From Membranipora membranacea (taxonomy: Eukaryota; Bryozoa; Gymnolaemata; Cheilostomatida; Membraniporidae), in NCBI GenBank assembly GCA_914767715.1, contig OU612068.1, positions 11,842,001 through 11,906,000 of the forward strand: 64,000 nt of DNA. Direction: 5' to 3'. Below are positions 38,201 to 48,240 of this stretch, in pieces; position 1 is the stretch's first letter, and the number at the start of each line of letters is the position of its first letter. The notes below the pieces were generated by a model. The model saw only the letters and a program-made list of their open reading frames with translations, was not told the origin of the DNA and searched no databases. The translations under genes were made by a program, and so were the position numbers.

Positions 38201-41200
38201 CTATCCAAATACTAAAATTATTTCCCAAACTATGTCCCTATCAGTTTTCAACGGTGCAGATTCTGAATCAAAAATCATTTTTATCGTAACAGAAGCGGTT
38301 TTCAAGATAACCCTCTTTCAGCACGTTTTTCCGATGCAGCATGGGTTAAAAGTACCAAACTGGAGTGAGGACAACTCTGAATTGAGGCTCAAATCAGAGC
38401 TCAGAAAACTGTCTATTTCATTTTCCATCAAGACTTTTTGATTCATATGACTACTTCATTTAACAACCTTCATCAACATTTTCATTCATCAACAACTCTA
38501 CGTACATTTAAATTTGCATTGTCAAAACATCTGTTTTCATTGAATTGAGTTTTATTCCCTCGATTTTATTTCTATTGTTTTTTTTTGGTTTCTTTGCACA
38601 TCAGGGAGAACATCTTCGGATGATGGTTGTTGCAATAAAAATGTATAAAAAAAAGACTGGACTTAGCGCTTATTTTTAGTATTTTTTTAACCTGAATTTG
38701 TAATGAAGACCACTGCAGACTTCAGCCACAAAATGAATTTTGCAATACCCACAAGGCCACAATGCAAATTGACTTAAAGTACCAGAGAGATAAATGCAGA
38801 AAATGCAATAAATGTGCAACTCGTCGAATTGAAATTGACACAACACTCATTGCTTTTATACAGGTATACATACAGAGTTCAGGATTAGATCGGTGTATCA
38901 TCAGCGCGTACAGTACAATGGTTGGCTTATACTCCAAAACCTCTAATATGACAGCAGATCAGGACTTTCCTTTTGAAACATGGCAGCCATTTCCTGTACA
39001 CACTGTCCCAAGCGTATATGATGAGGTAGTGTATAACAGTACTGATATAACACATACCTAATATATAGCCACATGGATGATTGAACACTTCACTGCGATT
39101 TCAATCACATTCTTGCTTGTTTCAAGCCTCGAATCACTATGTAAAAACAATAAACATATAAATACTCTTTATGTGTTTTATGTTTATATATTTATTTATG
39201 TTAATGGCAAAAACTGATTGTGAGATTATTTATCTGCACTATAGACCTGATAATGAAAAACTATTAATCTAAAAAAACTAATACCAAATTTGTCTAAAAT
39301 TATTTTTATTAATTTTTATTAAACATTGTTATCATTTAGTTGTCTTCAGCTGTTTCATGTCTGCTATTCATTTTAGCTTATCAGAATGGCAAAACCATGT
39401 AATGCAGCGGCACAAATGATTGGCAGAGGGCAGGTATCATCTAAAGAGGCTGTTAGCCTAAACAGAGACTTCGCGGACTTCTATCAGCTGCTTCACGAGA
39501 GATCAGGAGTGGTTTTTAATAAACCACAAGAGCTCTCATCAGTGACTTTGATCGCTGACACCCTTTTTGTTGAGGTGAGTTGGTTTGTGTATATCAAACC
39601 ATCTAACCCCTGCTCCACCCCGAGTGTGATGGATATCATTCATCGCTACCACAAAAATTTATTGAGACTTTTTTTATTATACACGATTTTATTTGGCAAA
39701 CAGTATCATCTTAGGACGAATTAATTAAAAACTCTTGCAGTGTAGTGGTGTAGTCTTTCTTGATCGCAATACATAATATATATATATATATATACTTTTT
39801 TTTATCTACATATGCAGGGAGACTTTAATATATATTGCAGAGAATTCACAATGACGGGCAGTTGCCAACAGATTGGGCCGGTTTTACAAACATCACCTGT
39901 AATAACAACGAGTATGTAGCCTGCGAGAACCGTACGGTGTATGATATACTGATGAGTATGGCTGATGTCTGCTACAGTGCTCGCTATGGTGATCCTGGTC
40001 TAAGGAAATTCAGAGGAGGTTTGTCAAACATTGTCAGCTCATCAGAAAAATCCCATACTAGGCCAGAGCCACCATCATTGTCCAAGAGTTTTCTGATTCT
40101 CTCTAAAATTCCGAAGTGTTAGAATGTCAGAAGATAACAATTTTACAACATATGAATGAACCCATTTGAAACGAGGCTTATCCTGCATACTGATTTGCTG
40201 AATACCAAAATTACTTTTAATTGAAAAAGCCTAATCCCACAATGCTTTTTGCGGAATTTCCTGTTATATCAGGATGGTGACATGTACACACAATGAAAAT
40301 CCAAGTGACAGGTGCATTGTGGGAATCTTACCTTATTAACATACCCTATATAAACACATTTGTCATTGCTGCTAAAACAATACAATATATTATAATTATT
40401 TAAACATATGACATCTGGTTGCACAAAAGAAATGATTACCAGTTATAACGCTTGTTTACCTATAGGGCCTCTTCTTCTGGATATAGCGAACAGGTTTCAG
40501 GAATTCACAACCAAAAGGGAAACAATCAACTTCAGCATGTATTCTGGGGTAAGCCTAACCAGGTTCACGTTTTTGTCTTATGATCAAATAAAATAGATAA
40601 CTAACCAATATTCAATTGCAGGACTTTTGCATGAGGTCAAACAAAAGAATCATGATTGGTTTACCCTCAATTAAACTGTTAAAAATACTCAAGTTTGGTC
40701 ATCACTCAACCTGTAATGGGCAATCTACATTAAGTAACAATTTTATTCTTAAATTTCCATGCTGATGCTTAATGTTAGTTTTTTTCTCTTCAAGCATAGC
40801 ACAACTCTTGTCGCAGTTCTGAATGCTCTCGGAGTATTCGATGACTTGATACCAAAGTACACATCAGCGATTCTACTAGAGCTGTGGTCCTCAGATACAC
40901 CAGATCCAACTTACACCGTCAAGTTCAAATACAGAAATAACCCATTTGCCGAGGCTGGCGAACAAACTGTGGACTTAGCACTGCCAGGTGAGACAAATTC
41001 ATCTGGTTTTTCTGATAAAATTATTTTTGACCTATTCTCGGACTTGAATTTGAAATAAATTAAAATTTACTGCCTGTATGTAATTTCTGAGGTTGGTTAA
41101 AATGTTGGTTAAAATCGCAGGGTTAGTCACTCACCACATCGTGGCGGCGAAATAGTGTGCGAGGCTGCAATGTGGGGCAAGGCTGTAATGTCTGCGCCAG

Positions 41201-41933
41201 ACTTGCTCTCAGTTTGTAGGCAGGTTGGAGCACACCTGGGGGTCCAACGACTCCCAGTTGTCAGTGGACTGTTGTAAGAAGGATTCATTCGGTAATTCAT
41301 GCAGCTTGAGAAAGCTTGATAAAGTCCTCTCACAATGTTTTGAGTACTACACTTATGTGCTGCAAGTTGCCTTCAATCACCAAAAGAGTAACCACCTTAC
41401 GGTTGCTGCTATTTAATCAGCCTTAAACCGAACAAATAATGATAATTCCCTGATCTAGTAGTGATTTAAATGGTACGAGTCAAAATTTTATTTGTAGACT
41501 GTCCAGATCCCTGTTCTCTGGATGACTTTGCTGCTCTATTAAAGCAGTACGAGATTGATGATTGGGAAGCAGAGTGTGGTAATAATATACCTACTCAGAC
41601 TACAACCAGTAATGGGTCTGTTAGTAGAGGTATGTGATAATATACCTGCTGTCTCTACTCAGACTACAACCAGTAATGGGTCTATTTTAAACTTGAACCA
41701 TCTAGAACATATTGGAAATTGGAATTGGAGTTTTTTTAAATAATGAAAGCAATATCCAAATCTGTAGGTCGGCACCTAATTAGCGCAATCCTTGAAAGAG
41801 AAAGATTTTTCTTATCACTGCTCCGCTTTGGTTGAAGATTTCTCATCATGCTATTCTGTCTTTTTCAGGGAATGGCAAGATGGCAATGATGATAGGTGCT
41901 GTCGCTATAGCTCTCAGATCCTTGTACTTGTAG
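35220..41933 (+). CDS. Histidine acid phosphatase B, active-site His-Ser variant, complete (10 exons, 430 aa)
   Basis: Paralogue of ACP-A and ACP-C. Exons: 35220-35312, 35834-35929, 37544-37636, 38864-39025, 39377-39574, 39841-40018, 40466-40548, 40795-40987, 41498-41629 and 41869-41933; all phases agree. A signal peptide occupies residues 1-22. RHGDRAP (nucleophile His35) and the phosphate-binding Arg of GLDRC are intact. Exon 8, however, opens CAT AGC, giving HSTTLVAVL where ACP-A and ACP-C have HD. Asp258 of human PAP, which donates the proton to the leaving group, is therefore Ser303. The first Arg of the RSTDVDR segment is also Gln (YIQSSGLDRC), but that is not the catalytic Arg. The reading frame, glycosylation sequons (NITC, NRTV) and CPDPC are kept, so this is not a decaying pseudogene. 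The C-terminus ends in a short hydrophobic stretch (MAMMIGAVAIAL then RSLYL) with no basic tail, resembling a GPI-anchor signal. Confidence 0.92.
35487..35632. mobile_element. MITE-like inverted repeat, GTAGCATTTTATTATCAACC family
   Basis: The left arm (TTTAAATGCTCAAATGTTGC, then GAGTAGCATTTTATTATCAA) pairs with the right arm, which contains TTGAAAATAAAATGCTACTA and GGTTTGCGCGCTTAAAGTG. It lies in ACP-B intron 1. A sister copy is at 35971-36116. Confidence 0.65.
35971..36116. mobile_element. Second MITE of the GTAGCATTTTATTATCAACC family
   Basis: The left end GTGTTCAAACGTTGTTGG pairs with the right end CGAACAAAGTTTGAGCAC. TAGCATTTC and GAAATGCTA are mirrored inside. It lies in ACP-B intron 2. 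A 24-bp micro-palindrome has inserted at its very edge (36118-36141), and that element's target duplication is taken from the MITE end. Confidence 0.6.
36111..36148. mobile_element. Micro-palindrome element (24 bp, CAGAGACTATA ends) with exact 7-bp duplication
   Basis: The element at 36118-36141 reads CAGAGACTATA, TC, then TATAGTCTCTG. Exact direct repeats CTCAAAC occupy 36111-36117 and 36142-36148. It is in ACP-B intron 2 and is the same subfamily as 6412 and 50636. Confidence 0.8.
36321..36427. mobile_element. Inverted-repeat MITE related to the element at 34995
   Basis: The left arm AGCTGCAATGCGAGTTAGTA pairs with the right arm ATGCCACTAACTAGCATTGC. The arm sequence matches the interior of the TAGTCTAAG-family element at 34995, but the outer ends have diverged. 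It lies in ACP-B intron 2. Confidence 0.6.
37351..37457. mobile_element. TAGTCTAAG-family MITE (89 bp) with exact 9-bp target duplication
   Basis: The element at 37360-37448 starts TAGTCTAAGTGCTCAGACGG and ends TTTGAGCACTAAGACTA. Exact direct repeats AGTAAGGAT flank it at 37351-37359 and 37449-37457. It is in ACP-B intron 2 and shares the internal GTTAGCGGCATAACATTATC core with the copy at 34995. Confidence 0.85.
37880..38432. repeat. Large inverted repeat (arms about 180 bp) with open frame in both arms
   Basis: The left arm (about 37905-38095) and right arm (about 38238-38425) are near-identical reverse complements; both encode SESKI and, in one frame, runs like NRSGFQDNPLSARFSYAAW. The spacer between them is about 140 bp. 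The left arm keeps an 87-codon frame on the minus strand; the right arm's frame is shifted. I do not recognise the protein. The whole block lies in ACP-B intron 3, between 37636 and 38864. Confidence 0.75.
39776..39794. repeat. TA microsatellite
   Basis: A run of about nine TA dinucleotides in ACP-B intron 5, 50 bp before exon 6. Confidence 0.85.
40228..40345. mobile_element. Possible MITE with CCCACAATGC inverted ends
   Basis: The left end AAGCCTAATCCCACAATGC pairs imperfectly with the right end GCATTGTGGGAATCTTACCTT, in ACP-B intron 6. No target duplication is clear. Confidence 0.4.
41180..41255 (-). mobile_element. Fragment of a tRNA-derived SINE body, reverse orientation
   Basis: The minus strand here contains CAGGTGTGCTCCAACCTGCC followed by TACAAACTG. 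This matches, with two changes, the body of the SINE at 57001-57165 (plus strand). The tRNA-like head is not recognisable. The fragment lies in ACP-B intron 8; the better copy lies in intron 8 of ACP-C. Confidence 0.6.
41581..41689 (+). repeat. Partial duplication of ACP-B exon 9 into the following intron
   Basis: The exon segment from ATAATATACCTACTCAGACT to AATGGGTCTGTTA (41583-41622) recurs at 41637-41689 as GATAATATACCTGCTGTCTC then TACTCAGACTACAACCAG, with a short insertion. The second copy starts just after the exon 9 donor. Reading through the donor meets a stop at once, so I treat it as intronic. Confidence 0.75.
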
Positions 41934-43219
41934 TGCATTATTGAGATGATTGTGATTGGATGAGAGTGATCAAACCTGAACTCAAAATTTGATTCGGTTG
42001 ATTAACCAATTAGTAATACTGAGCACTGCCAATGCATAGTTATCTACCTGTATCTACATTTTGGCAATTTGTCATCTTTTATTGTTATCATAATATACCT
42101 TGGGAGTTGTCCTTTCTTTAGTCATGTGCATACAACTTTGAGTAGAACATAGAACATTTTTATTACCAAACTTTGAATGGGATTTTTATGCTGAATCAGG
42201 AGAGAGTGTGAGTAGGCGGTTAGATGCACTCTTTCTACCTCAAGATGCCATCTGCAATGAAAATGTTGCATTGCTCCAGAACAAGAGTCTCATCAAATTA
42301 CAGCCATGAGCTATCACAATTTCAACGTTTAACATAAATGTTGGAGATCACTCTTCTGAAGCAACGTACCCGAGTCTTGTCACACTGCCCACAACAAATG
42401 TGGGTCACATGACGAGACTCACCTGTGTGATTTTCTGACCAAAAAAAACCAGAAGAAAATTTGCATCTATTATTTTTTTATATATTTATCTATAATATAA
42501 AGCCACAACAAACGAAAAGCCAGGTTGAATATCCTCTTTACTTCAAAAATAAATCTATGGCAGTTTTGAGAAACCAAGATCTATTGCAGGGTAATAGAAT
42601 AAAGTGAAACTGTCTAAATAATCCAAAATTCAGATACTTTAATAGAAACAGCAAAGAAAACACAAAAATTCAATACAAGCCATGAGAAATTAACCAAATA
42701 AGTACAGTATACTATATATACCAGTGACTTTAGATCTAACAATGAGAGAGTTATCACCAGATCTTGTCAAATCTTGTTAAAAAAGAGAATGCTTTGCAAC
42801 GATACATCATGATGATTGACAATGGCTAAGGACTAAGATTTTGTTAAACCACATTACATGCTTCATGCATAGAAGGCACTGCTTTGAGGTGAAAAAAGAT
42901 AAATTTCCAAATCATTAACATGAATCAGACTCAATGTTCCCTGCTGAGACAGCCACCTACATGTTTATAGTTTGTTTTGATTGAGGCTATTTATGAGATG
43001 AGAATAAATGTCCAATCATGTTATAAGAGGCTATAGGCTATGAATTAGATAGAGCTATATAGGGATGTTACTAAGCGTTCAGTCGGGCTAATTCTGAGCG
43101 ATAATTTCCTTCCACCTGACAACCATAGTATCCATCTATGTTGACAGAGGGTCAAGTTCAGAGGAGTATAAATACCAGTTCCATGCATCCTAGCATCTGG
43201 CATCCCAGTGAATCTGACA
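41934..43219. other. Convergent spacer between ACP-B and the 43220 gene
   Basis: This holds two 3' UTRs. AATAAA at about 42548 is one candidate for ACP-B. A hairpin-forming segment is at 42372-42420. I find no coding exon. Confidence 0.45.
42372..42420. repeat. Inverted repeat hairpin (GAGTCTTGTCA ends)
   Basis: The left arm GAGTCTTGTCACACTGCCCA pairs with the right arm TGGGTCACATGACGAGACTC around a short loop. It may be a small MITE or, since it lies near the ACP-B 3' end, a transcript hairpin. No clear target duplication is present. Confidence 0.55.
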
Positions 43220-46200
43220 TCATCGCTGCGCCGCTACACACCTAGCGTTAATCTCCAATTCATCATCTGATGTGGTAAGAGGATAGTCATCAAGAGCCGC
43301 ACCACGCCCTCCTACCAATGACCAAGATGACAGATTAATTCCCCTGTAGCCTTCATACAGAGGAAAACAGCATGCTCATGAATTTCAGGGTTGATGGTCT
43401 AATACCAAAGTTCCAATAACGATGTTTGAATTCTGCTGTTCCACATTACGACTGCCTCTGCTCAGGGACCAACAATTGCCAACAGGCAAGGAAAATGAAA
43501 TATATATATTAATGGCCAGACATCCGCTTGGACTTAGGTGTGTTACCAGTAATAATGGTTATGATAGAGAAGTAGCCTAGTGGAGAATGTCCACTAAAGC
43601 CTGATGAGCACATACCTGCATTACTATCCGGGAATACATCTTCTTCCATTCCTGAAGCAAACAAGAAACATGTATACAAAATTAGATAATCCATTAAATT
43701 TAATTTGGGATGTTTGCAAGGGTGAAAGTCAAAAGAAATATTAGATGGTAGCTTATCAGTTCAAGAACAAGGCATGAGCTCTGTATCGCTTTTCGAGCAT
43801 GCAAGCTCTTGTAAGATTTGCATCCTGCCAACCTGGAGTCTTGGAGCATAACAATTGATACACTAGTACTCATAACCAGCATCCCACTGATGTCGCAAGA
43901 TTACAAGTAACTGGACATTCGGGTCTGTTAAGTGTTTGGGCTGATGGAGGAGGTCCTCAACCCACTAACCCACCAAAATAACTCATAAGAATCAATTAAC
44001 ACACAGCTCTATCTTGTTGCTTCAACATGTATTGATTGATCAATAATCAGCATTTATCATTAAGTCTACCTTCCACAGTGTGCGATAATTTGTCCACGCT
44101 TTTCTCCAGGCCATTGACGTGCACCCATATTTCCTCTCGCGCATATATGGCTTGCTCTTGGGAATCTGTCATCTCCTCATGTAACGCTTCAGCATCGTCT
44201 CTCAATGTGCTAATGCTGTCAGTAAATCCTTTCTGGGTTAGGTAGTTTGCTTGTCGTAGAGCAGCCATACCAGTTTTCAAATCTGTAACGAACCATGTTA
44301 TAGTAAAGTGTCATTGCATAATTATATATCCAAGTGAAAAAGAAGCAATACTAAACTAAAATAATTAAATGTGAGGACCATAGATTTAAAAACAGTACTG
44401 TTTTTCAATCTATGGTGAGGACACACACCACCAGTAGTATGGACGTGCTAGCGATTTTTGCAATCTCTTTATGTTTTATCCACTTTTCAATTCAGTTATT
44501 GGGATAGTGGTGATGCCAAATCTCAGAGATGGAAATGTGTTTGTCAAAATATAAATACATATTACCTGAAATCTCTGCAACCATATCTCCAACTTGGTCC
44601 TTCAATAGCGCATTTTCTTCCATCAGACTTGTCATCAACTCATCTAAACCAAAGACAGTGATATCAAGCTAGAACTAGAACTAGAACAAAGGCTCAAACA
44701 CACTCCTGTTGATGCAATAATCTTTGGATGCCCTGTGAGCATCGGACGGGTAAGCTGTACCTAGCTTATGTATCGGGGCTGATCCAATTTTTTATCCATC
44801 AATTTATAATTGTGTTCCATTCATCATTCAGCAGTTGCCGTTAATCATTCCATTGCGTAGTCTAAATTTATCAAAATGTTATTTTAGCAAGGTAATTTGG
44901 GCAACTCACACGCCGCCAAAATCAAACTCATATTCACATACATATGATGTAGTTTTTTTTTAATTTATCAACAAGCTTCAAGGTATCAAAACCTTCCTAA
45001 TCATTTGAGTATAGTTAATATCGGATATCGCCATGCACTCTACTCATTACCCCTACGAAAAAACACTTGTCAGGACAGGTTATATAGGTTATTTTGCCAT
45101 TCTGTGCTTCAATAAGTAGCAGAGTGGGCCAAAACGGCAGCCCACCTTTGAAGAACAAGCAGCTCTTACAATGAATGAAATGAACAGAGTAGCTGTTATC
45201 AGACGCCTGATGTGTCTTCGCTAAGTACCTACCTGACTCCGTAGTGACTTGAATTCTCGCAGATTTTCCAGAAAGAACTGTATTTTCGTCAACAACTAAA
45301 AATTAAACAATAAAAAAGAAATACATAATAATACACATCAATGGAAGAAGGGTGCGAGTCTCAATGCAGCGAACTAGCTTATACTTGATCTAGACAGCAC
45401 CATACAAAGCCATTGAATTTTTAATTATAAAGATTTATGTTGTATGATTAACATTTTCTCACTAGCTCTTTTGTTGAGCATTGATTTTAGTGCTGTCATG
45501 TGCTGCAACTGTAGTGTTGCAACTATCCTTAGGTATTATCATGTTCCGTTTCACCCCAGGCACAATTTCAGCATGTTTAACATCTGCCAAGTATATTTTG
45601 TTTTCCATCTAGTATTCAGTTACATTTAATGCCTGAAGGTGAACATGTATTATGTATAGGAATAAACCTAATGGAACATGGTAACAGCATTCTGACAATG
45701 GTAATACTGGTTTACATTGACATGACCTCACTAAAGGAAATACAGGAAAATTGTATTGTGAGACAATCATATACATAACCTACTGTATTTACTCTTACCT
45801 AAGCACCTCTTCTTCCGGCTTATTCTCTTCTCAGCTGTCTCCCTGCACTCTTTCATCACTTTGATGATCGTATCACAGGTTTTGACAGATATTTTGTCCA
45901 AAGATTGATCCATCCAACGCCTTTCCCATGTTGATATGATCCTTACAAGTTGGACCGAAGTTAGTTGCTCAAAGAAAGCCTGTGGTCCTCTTTGTGTCCA
46001 ATGGTAGGCTACAGACATATGTACAGGCATGAAGGGGCAGCCCAGCAACATATCCTCTCTCAGTTTGGGAGGGATGGCTGAGAATATCGCTATGGAGATA
46101 TCAGTATGACCCATCACAGCAGCGGCACAGATAACATTGTGACCATAAATGCTGTCAACTTTTAGTAGTAGCTTGATGAGCACATCAGAAGGTACTTCCT

Positions 46201-46306
46201 TCAGCAGTATTGATAACTTGTTCAGATTCGGCTTTTTCGGGTGATAAGGCTTCTTGTATTCGGCAAACATCTGATCGAGCTGAACAGCCTTGGATGATCT
46301 ATCCAT
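43220..46306 (-). CDS. Unrecognised helical/coiled-coil protein (6 exons, about 342 aa)
   Basis: Exons on the minus strand: 46306-45799, 45295-45233, 44643-44566, 44282-44070, 43651-43616 and 43350-43220 (TGA). Every intron is phase 1 and every junction keeps the frame, which supports a real gene. I do not recognise the family. Residues 1-169 (one exon) are basic and helical, with a stretch around YGHNVICAAAVMGHTDISI that resembles an ankyrin or HEAT-type helical pair. Residues about 190-285 are heptad-like (LMTSLMEENALLKDQVGDMV; LRDDAEALHEEMTDSQEQA) and probably form a coiled coil. The C-terminus is acidic (LTTSDDELEIN). No signal peptide or membrane segment is visible, so it is probably intracellular. 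The last exon is least certain: a donor at 43241 could continue the gene. It lies opposite in strand to the flanking acid phosphatases. Confidence 0.7.
44371..44422. mobile_element. 36-bp palindrome with exact 8-bp target duplication
   Basis: The element at 44379-44414 starts CATAGATTTAAAAACAGT and ends ACTGTTTTTCAATCTATG, a near-perfect palindrome. Exact direct repeats GTGAGGAC flank it (44371-44378 and 44415-44422). It lies in an intron of the coiled-coil gene. Its ends (CATAG) differ from the CAGGGA and CAGAGA groups, but its architecture is the same. Confidence 0.75.
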
Positions 46307-46364
46307 AATTGTAGTATACTACAAAAAATTATTGATGTTGTCAGTTGATCGATTTGGTCATTTT

Positions 46365-47060
46365 TACACAGCATCTAATTGCATTTAATTGTGAAATGAA
46401 ATTGTGGTGACCCAATGTCATTGCTTGAGTCAGTTCGCTTGCCTATATTATTGCAAGACAACTTCCTTAGTGAATACAGATATTCGGATGTGCGGATTTC
46501 ATCATATGTTATGTTATTAATACCACTGCAGCAAACTCCCATATGACACTAATGCAGTATAAAATGTGAGACATTGATGGATAAAATTCGAAGGTTTGAA
46601 GGTGATTAGTCTAAGTGCTCAGAGTTTGATAGCTTGCGCAAGTAACTCCCTGCGCCTTGGAGTCTGAGCACTTAGACTAGAAGGTGATTCTCTACCTAAC
46701 AAGGTTATGAGTATTAACCATGAAGACAGAGTATACGTGTGAGGCAGGAAGGAATATAATAACGATGACCGGGATATTGAGCCTGGTGATTTCGCACATT
46801 GCCCAGCTGGATGTGCCAGGAATCTTTTTGCCTTTGATGCACAAAGCACATGGGTTTCTGAGGAATAGTTGATTGCATTTAGATATGGAATAACAAGTTG
46901 TAGCGACCCAATGCCGTTGCTTATGTCAGTTAGCTTGCCTTTACTGCAATACGCAGTCCGTATTGAAAATATGGAAATGGATATTTACAATCTATTATTC
47001 ATGTGTACCACAAAGATTATAACCACAGCAGGGCCCTCTCAGGTGGATGTTCCAGGAATA
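46365..47060. repeat. Diverged duplication of an unrecognised segment
   Basis: The block GCATTTAATTGTGAAATGAA, then GACCCAATGTCATTGCTT and CAGTTCGCTTGCC (46380-46445) is echoed by GCATTTAGATATGGAATAAC, GACCCAATGCCGTTGCTTA and CAGTTAGCTTGCC (46875-46940). A second pair, CTGGATGTGCCAGGAA (about 46809) and GTGGATGTTCCAGGAA (about 47043), keeps the order. Confidence 0.6.
46598..46688. mobile_element. TAGTCTAAG-family MITE (73 bp) with perfect 17-bp ends and exact 9-bp duplication
   Basis: The element at 46607-46679 begins TAGTCTAAGTGCTCAGA and ends with its exact reverse complement TCTGAGCACTTAGACTA. Direct repeats GAAGGTGAT occupy 46598-46606 and 46680-46688. It interrupts the first unit of the diverged duplication above. 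Confidence 0.88.
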
Positions 47061-48240
47061 CATGTAAAAATAGTCTGGGCTGTGTCCTCTCTCCCTGAAT
47101 CAGGAAATGTTAAAAAGCCAAGTGGTGAATGAAGAGTATCATCCAATTGCAATAGCAGTACATCATGTCAATAAAATGTAACAAAACCTAATAATCTGCC
47201 GTTGAGCCTAACCAAGATTTTTAGCTACCTTGTACCCCTTACCTGAAAAGAGCAACGTTATATTATAAAAGACAAATTTTGTGTGTACCAACCCCAATTG
47301 CAGAGTTCTGGAATTGCAAATCAACTGCACAATGTTTGTTGCAGTATCCAAGAAGATAACTCAATAGTTTGATCCATAGGATTAGTCACCGAATGTTGGG
47401 CGAGAATAATGATTTGGTTTTTGATTATTGCGCAGCAATTTTTCCCTGAGATATGGAACCTTCCACCGAAGAATCATGTGCAACCTAGAGCTGGGCAGCA
47501 CACATTTACTCGCATGGGTGCTAGATGATTTTCTTATATATTGAGATAGAGTGGTAGGTTTCTTCTATTTCTTTAATAGTTTCAAAAAGACTTGTGCAGT
47601 TGTTTCAATACTCTTCTTCCTTGAGAACTATATCGTTGTTCAAAAATTAGCAGTCAACCAGTGTACAGTTATGAAGCGTTTAGGAGATTTATCAATACGC
47701 ACAGCCCTATGAAAAATGTTTTTGATATGACTAACTACTGTTGACAATGGTATTTGTTTGCTCCAGGTATTTTTTATCAGCCTGCAAAATATTGATAGCG
47801 CAATGGCAAGTTGCCAGCAGTATAGCTTTCGATGATTAGGAAAAGAGGAAAAGTTGCATTGATCAATAATAATAAAATACAATCACTATGACTTTGTGTC
47901 TGTCGAAGACACAGGTGCAGCTTTATGCTATTAACTAAATTAATGGCCGGTAACAACCCACCTTGGTTTCAGAGAAGAAGTCTTTGCATCACATTGTCTT
48001 GTCTTTGAGAAGGGGTTGGCCGAGATAACTCGGATCAACCTGGGTTAATGTCTCAGGGACCCATGGAACTCAAGCCTTCCATAAAACAAAGTTTAATCTA
48101 GCATCTTTGTTCAAAACGCCCCGAAATACGAATGAATGGGAGCAAATCTGAAAATATGATGCTCGTTGGCTTAGCTGCTCCCTTTAGGACGGATTGACCA
48201 AAGGTTCGCTGCTTCGCTTGTTTGTAGAAGTGGCATGAGG

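Noticed and set aside
38864-39025. Gln in place of Arg in the YIQSSGLDR segment of ACP-B as loss of a catalytic residue
   Set aside because: Counting along human prostatic acid phosphatase, catalytic Arg79 is the second Arg of RSTDVDR, which ACP-B keeps; the replaced residue corresponds to position 73.
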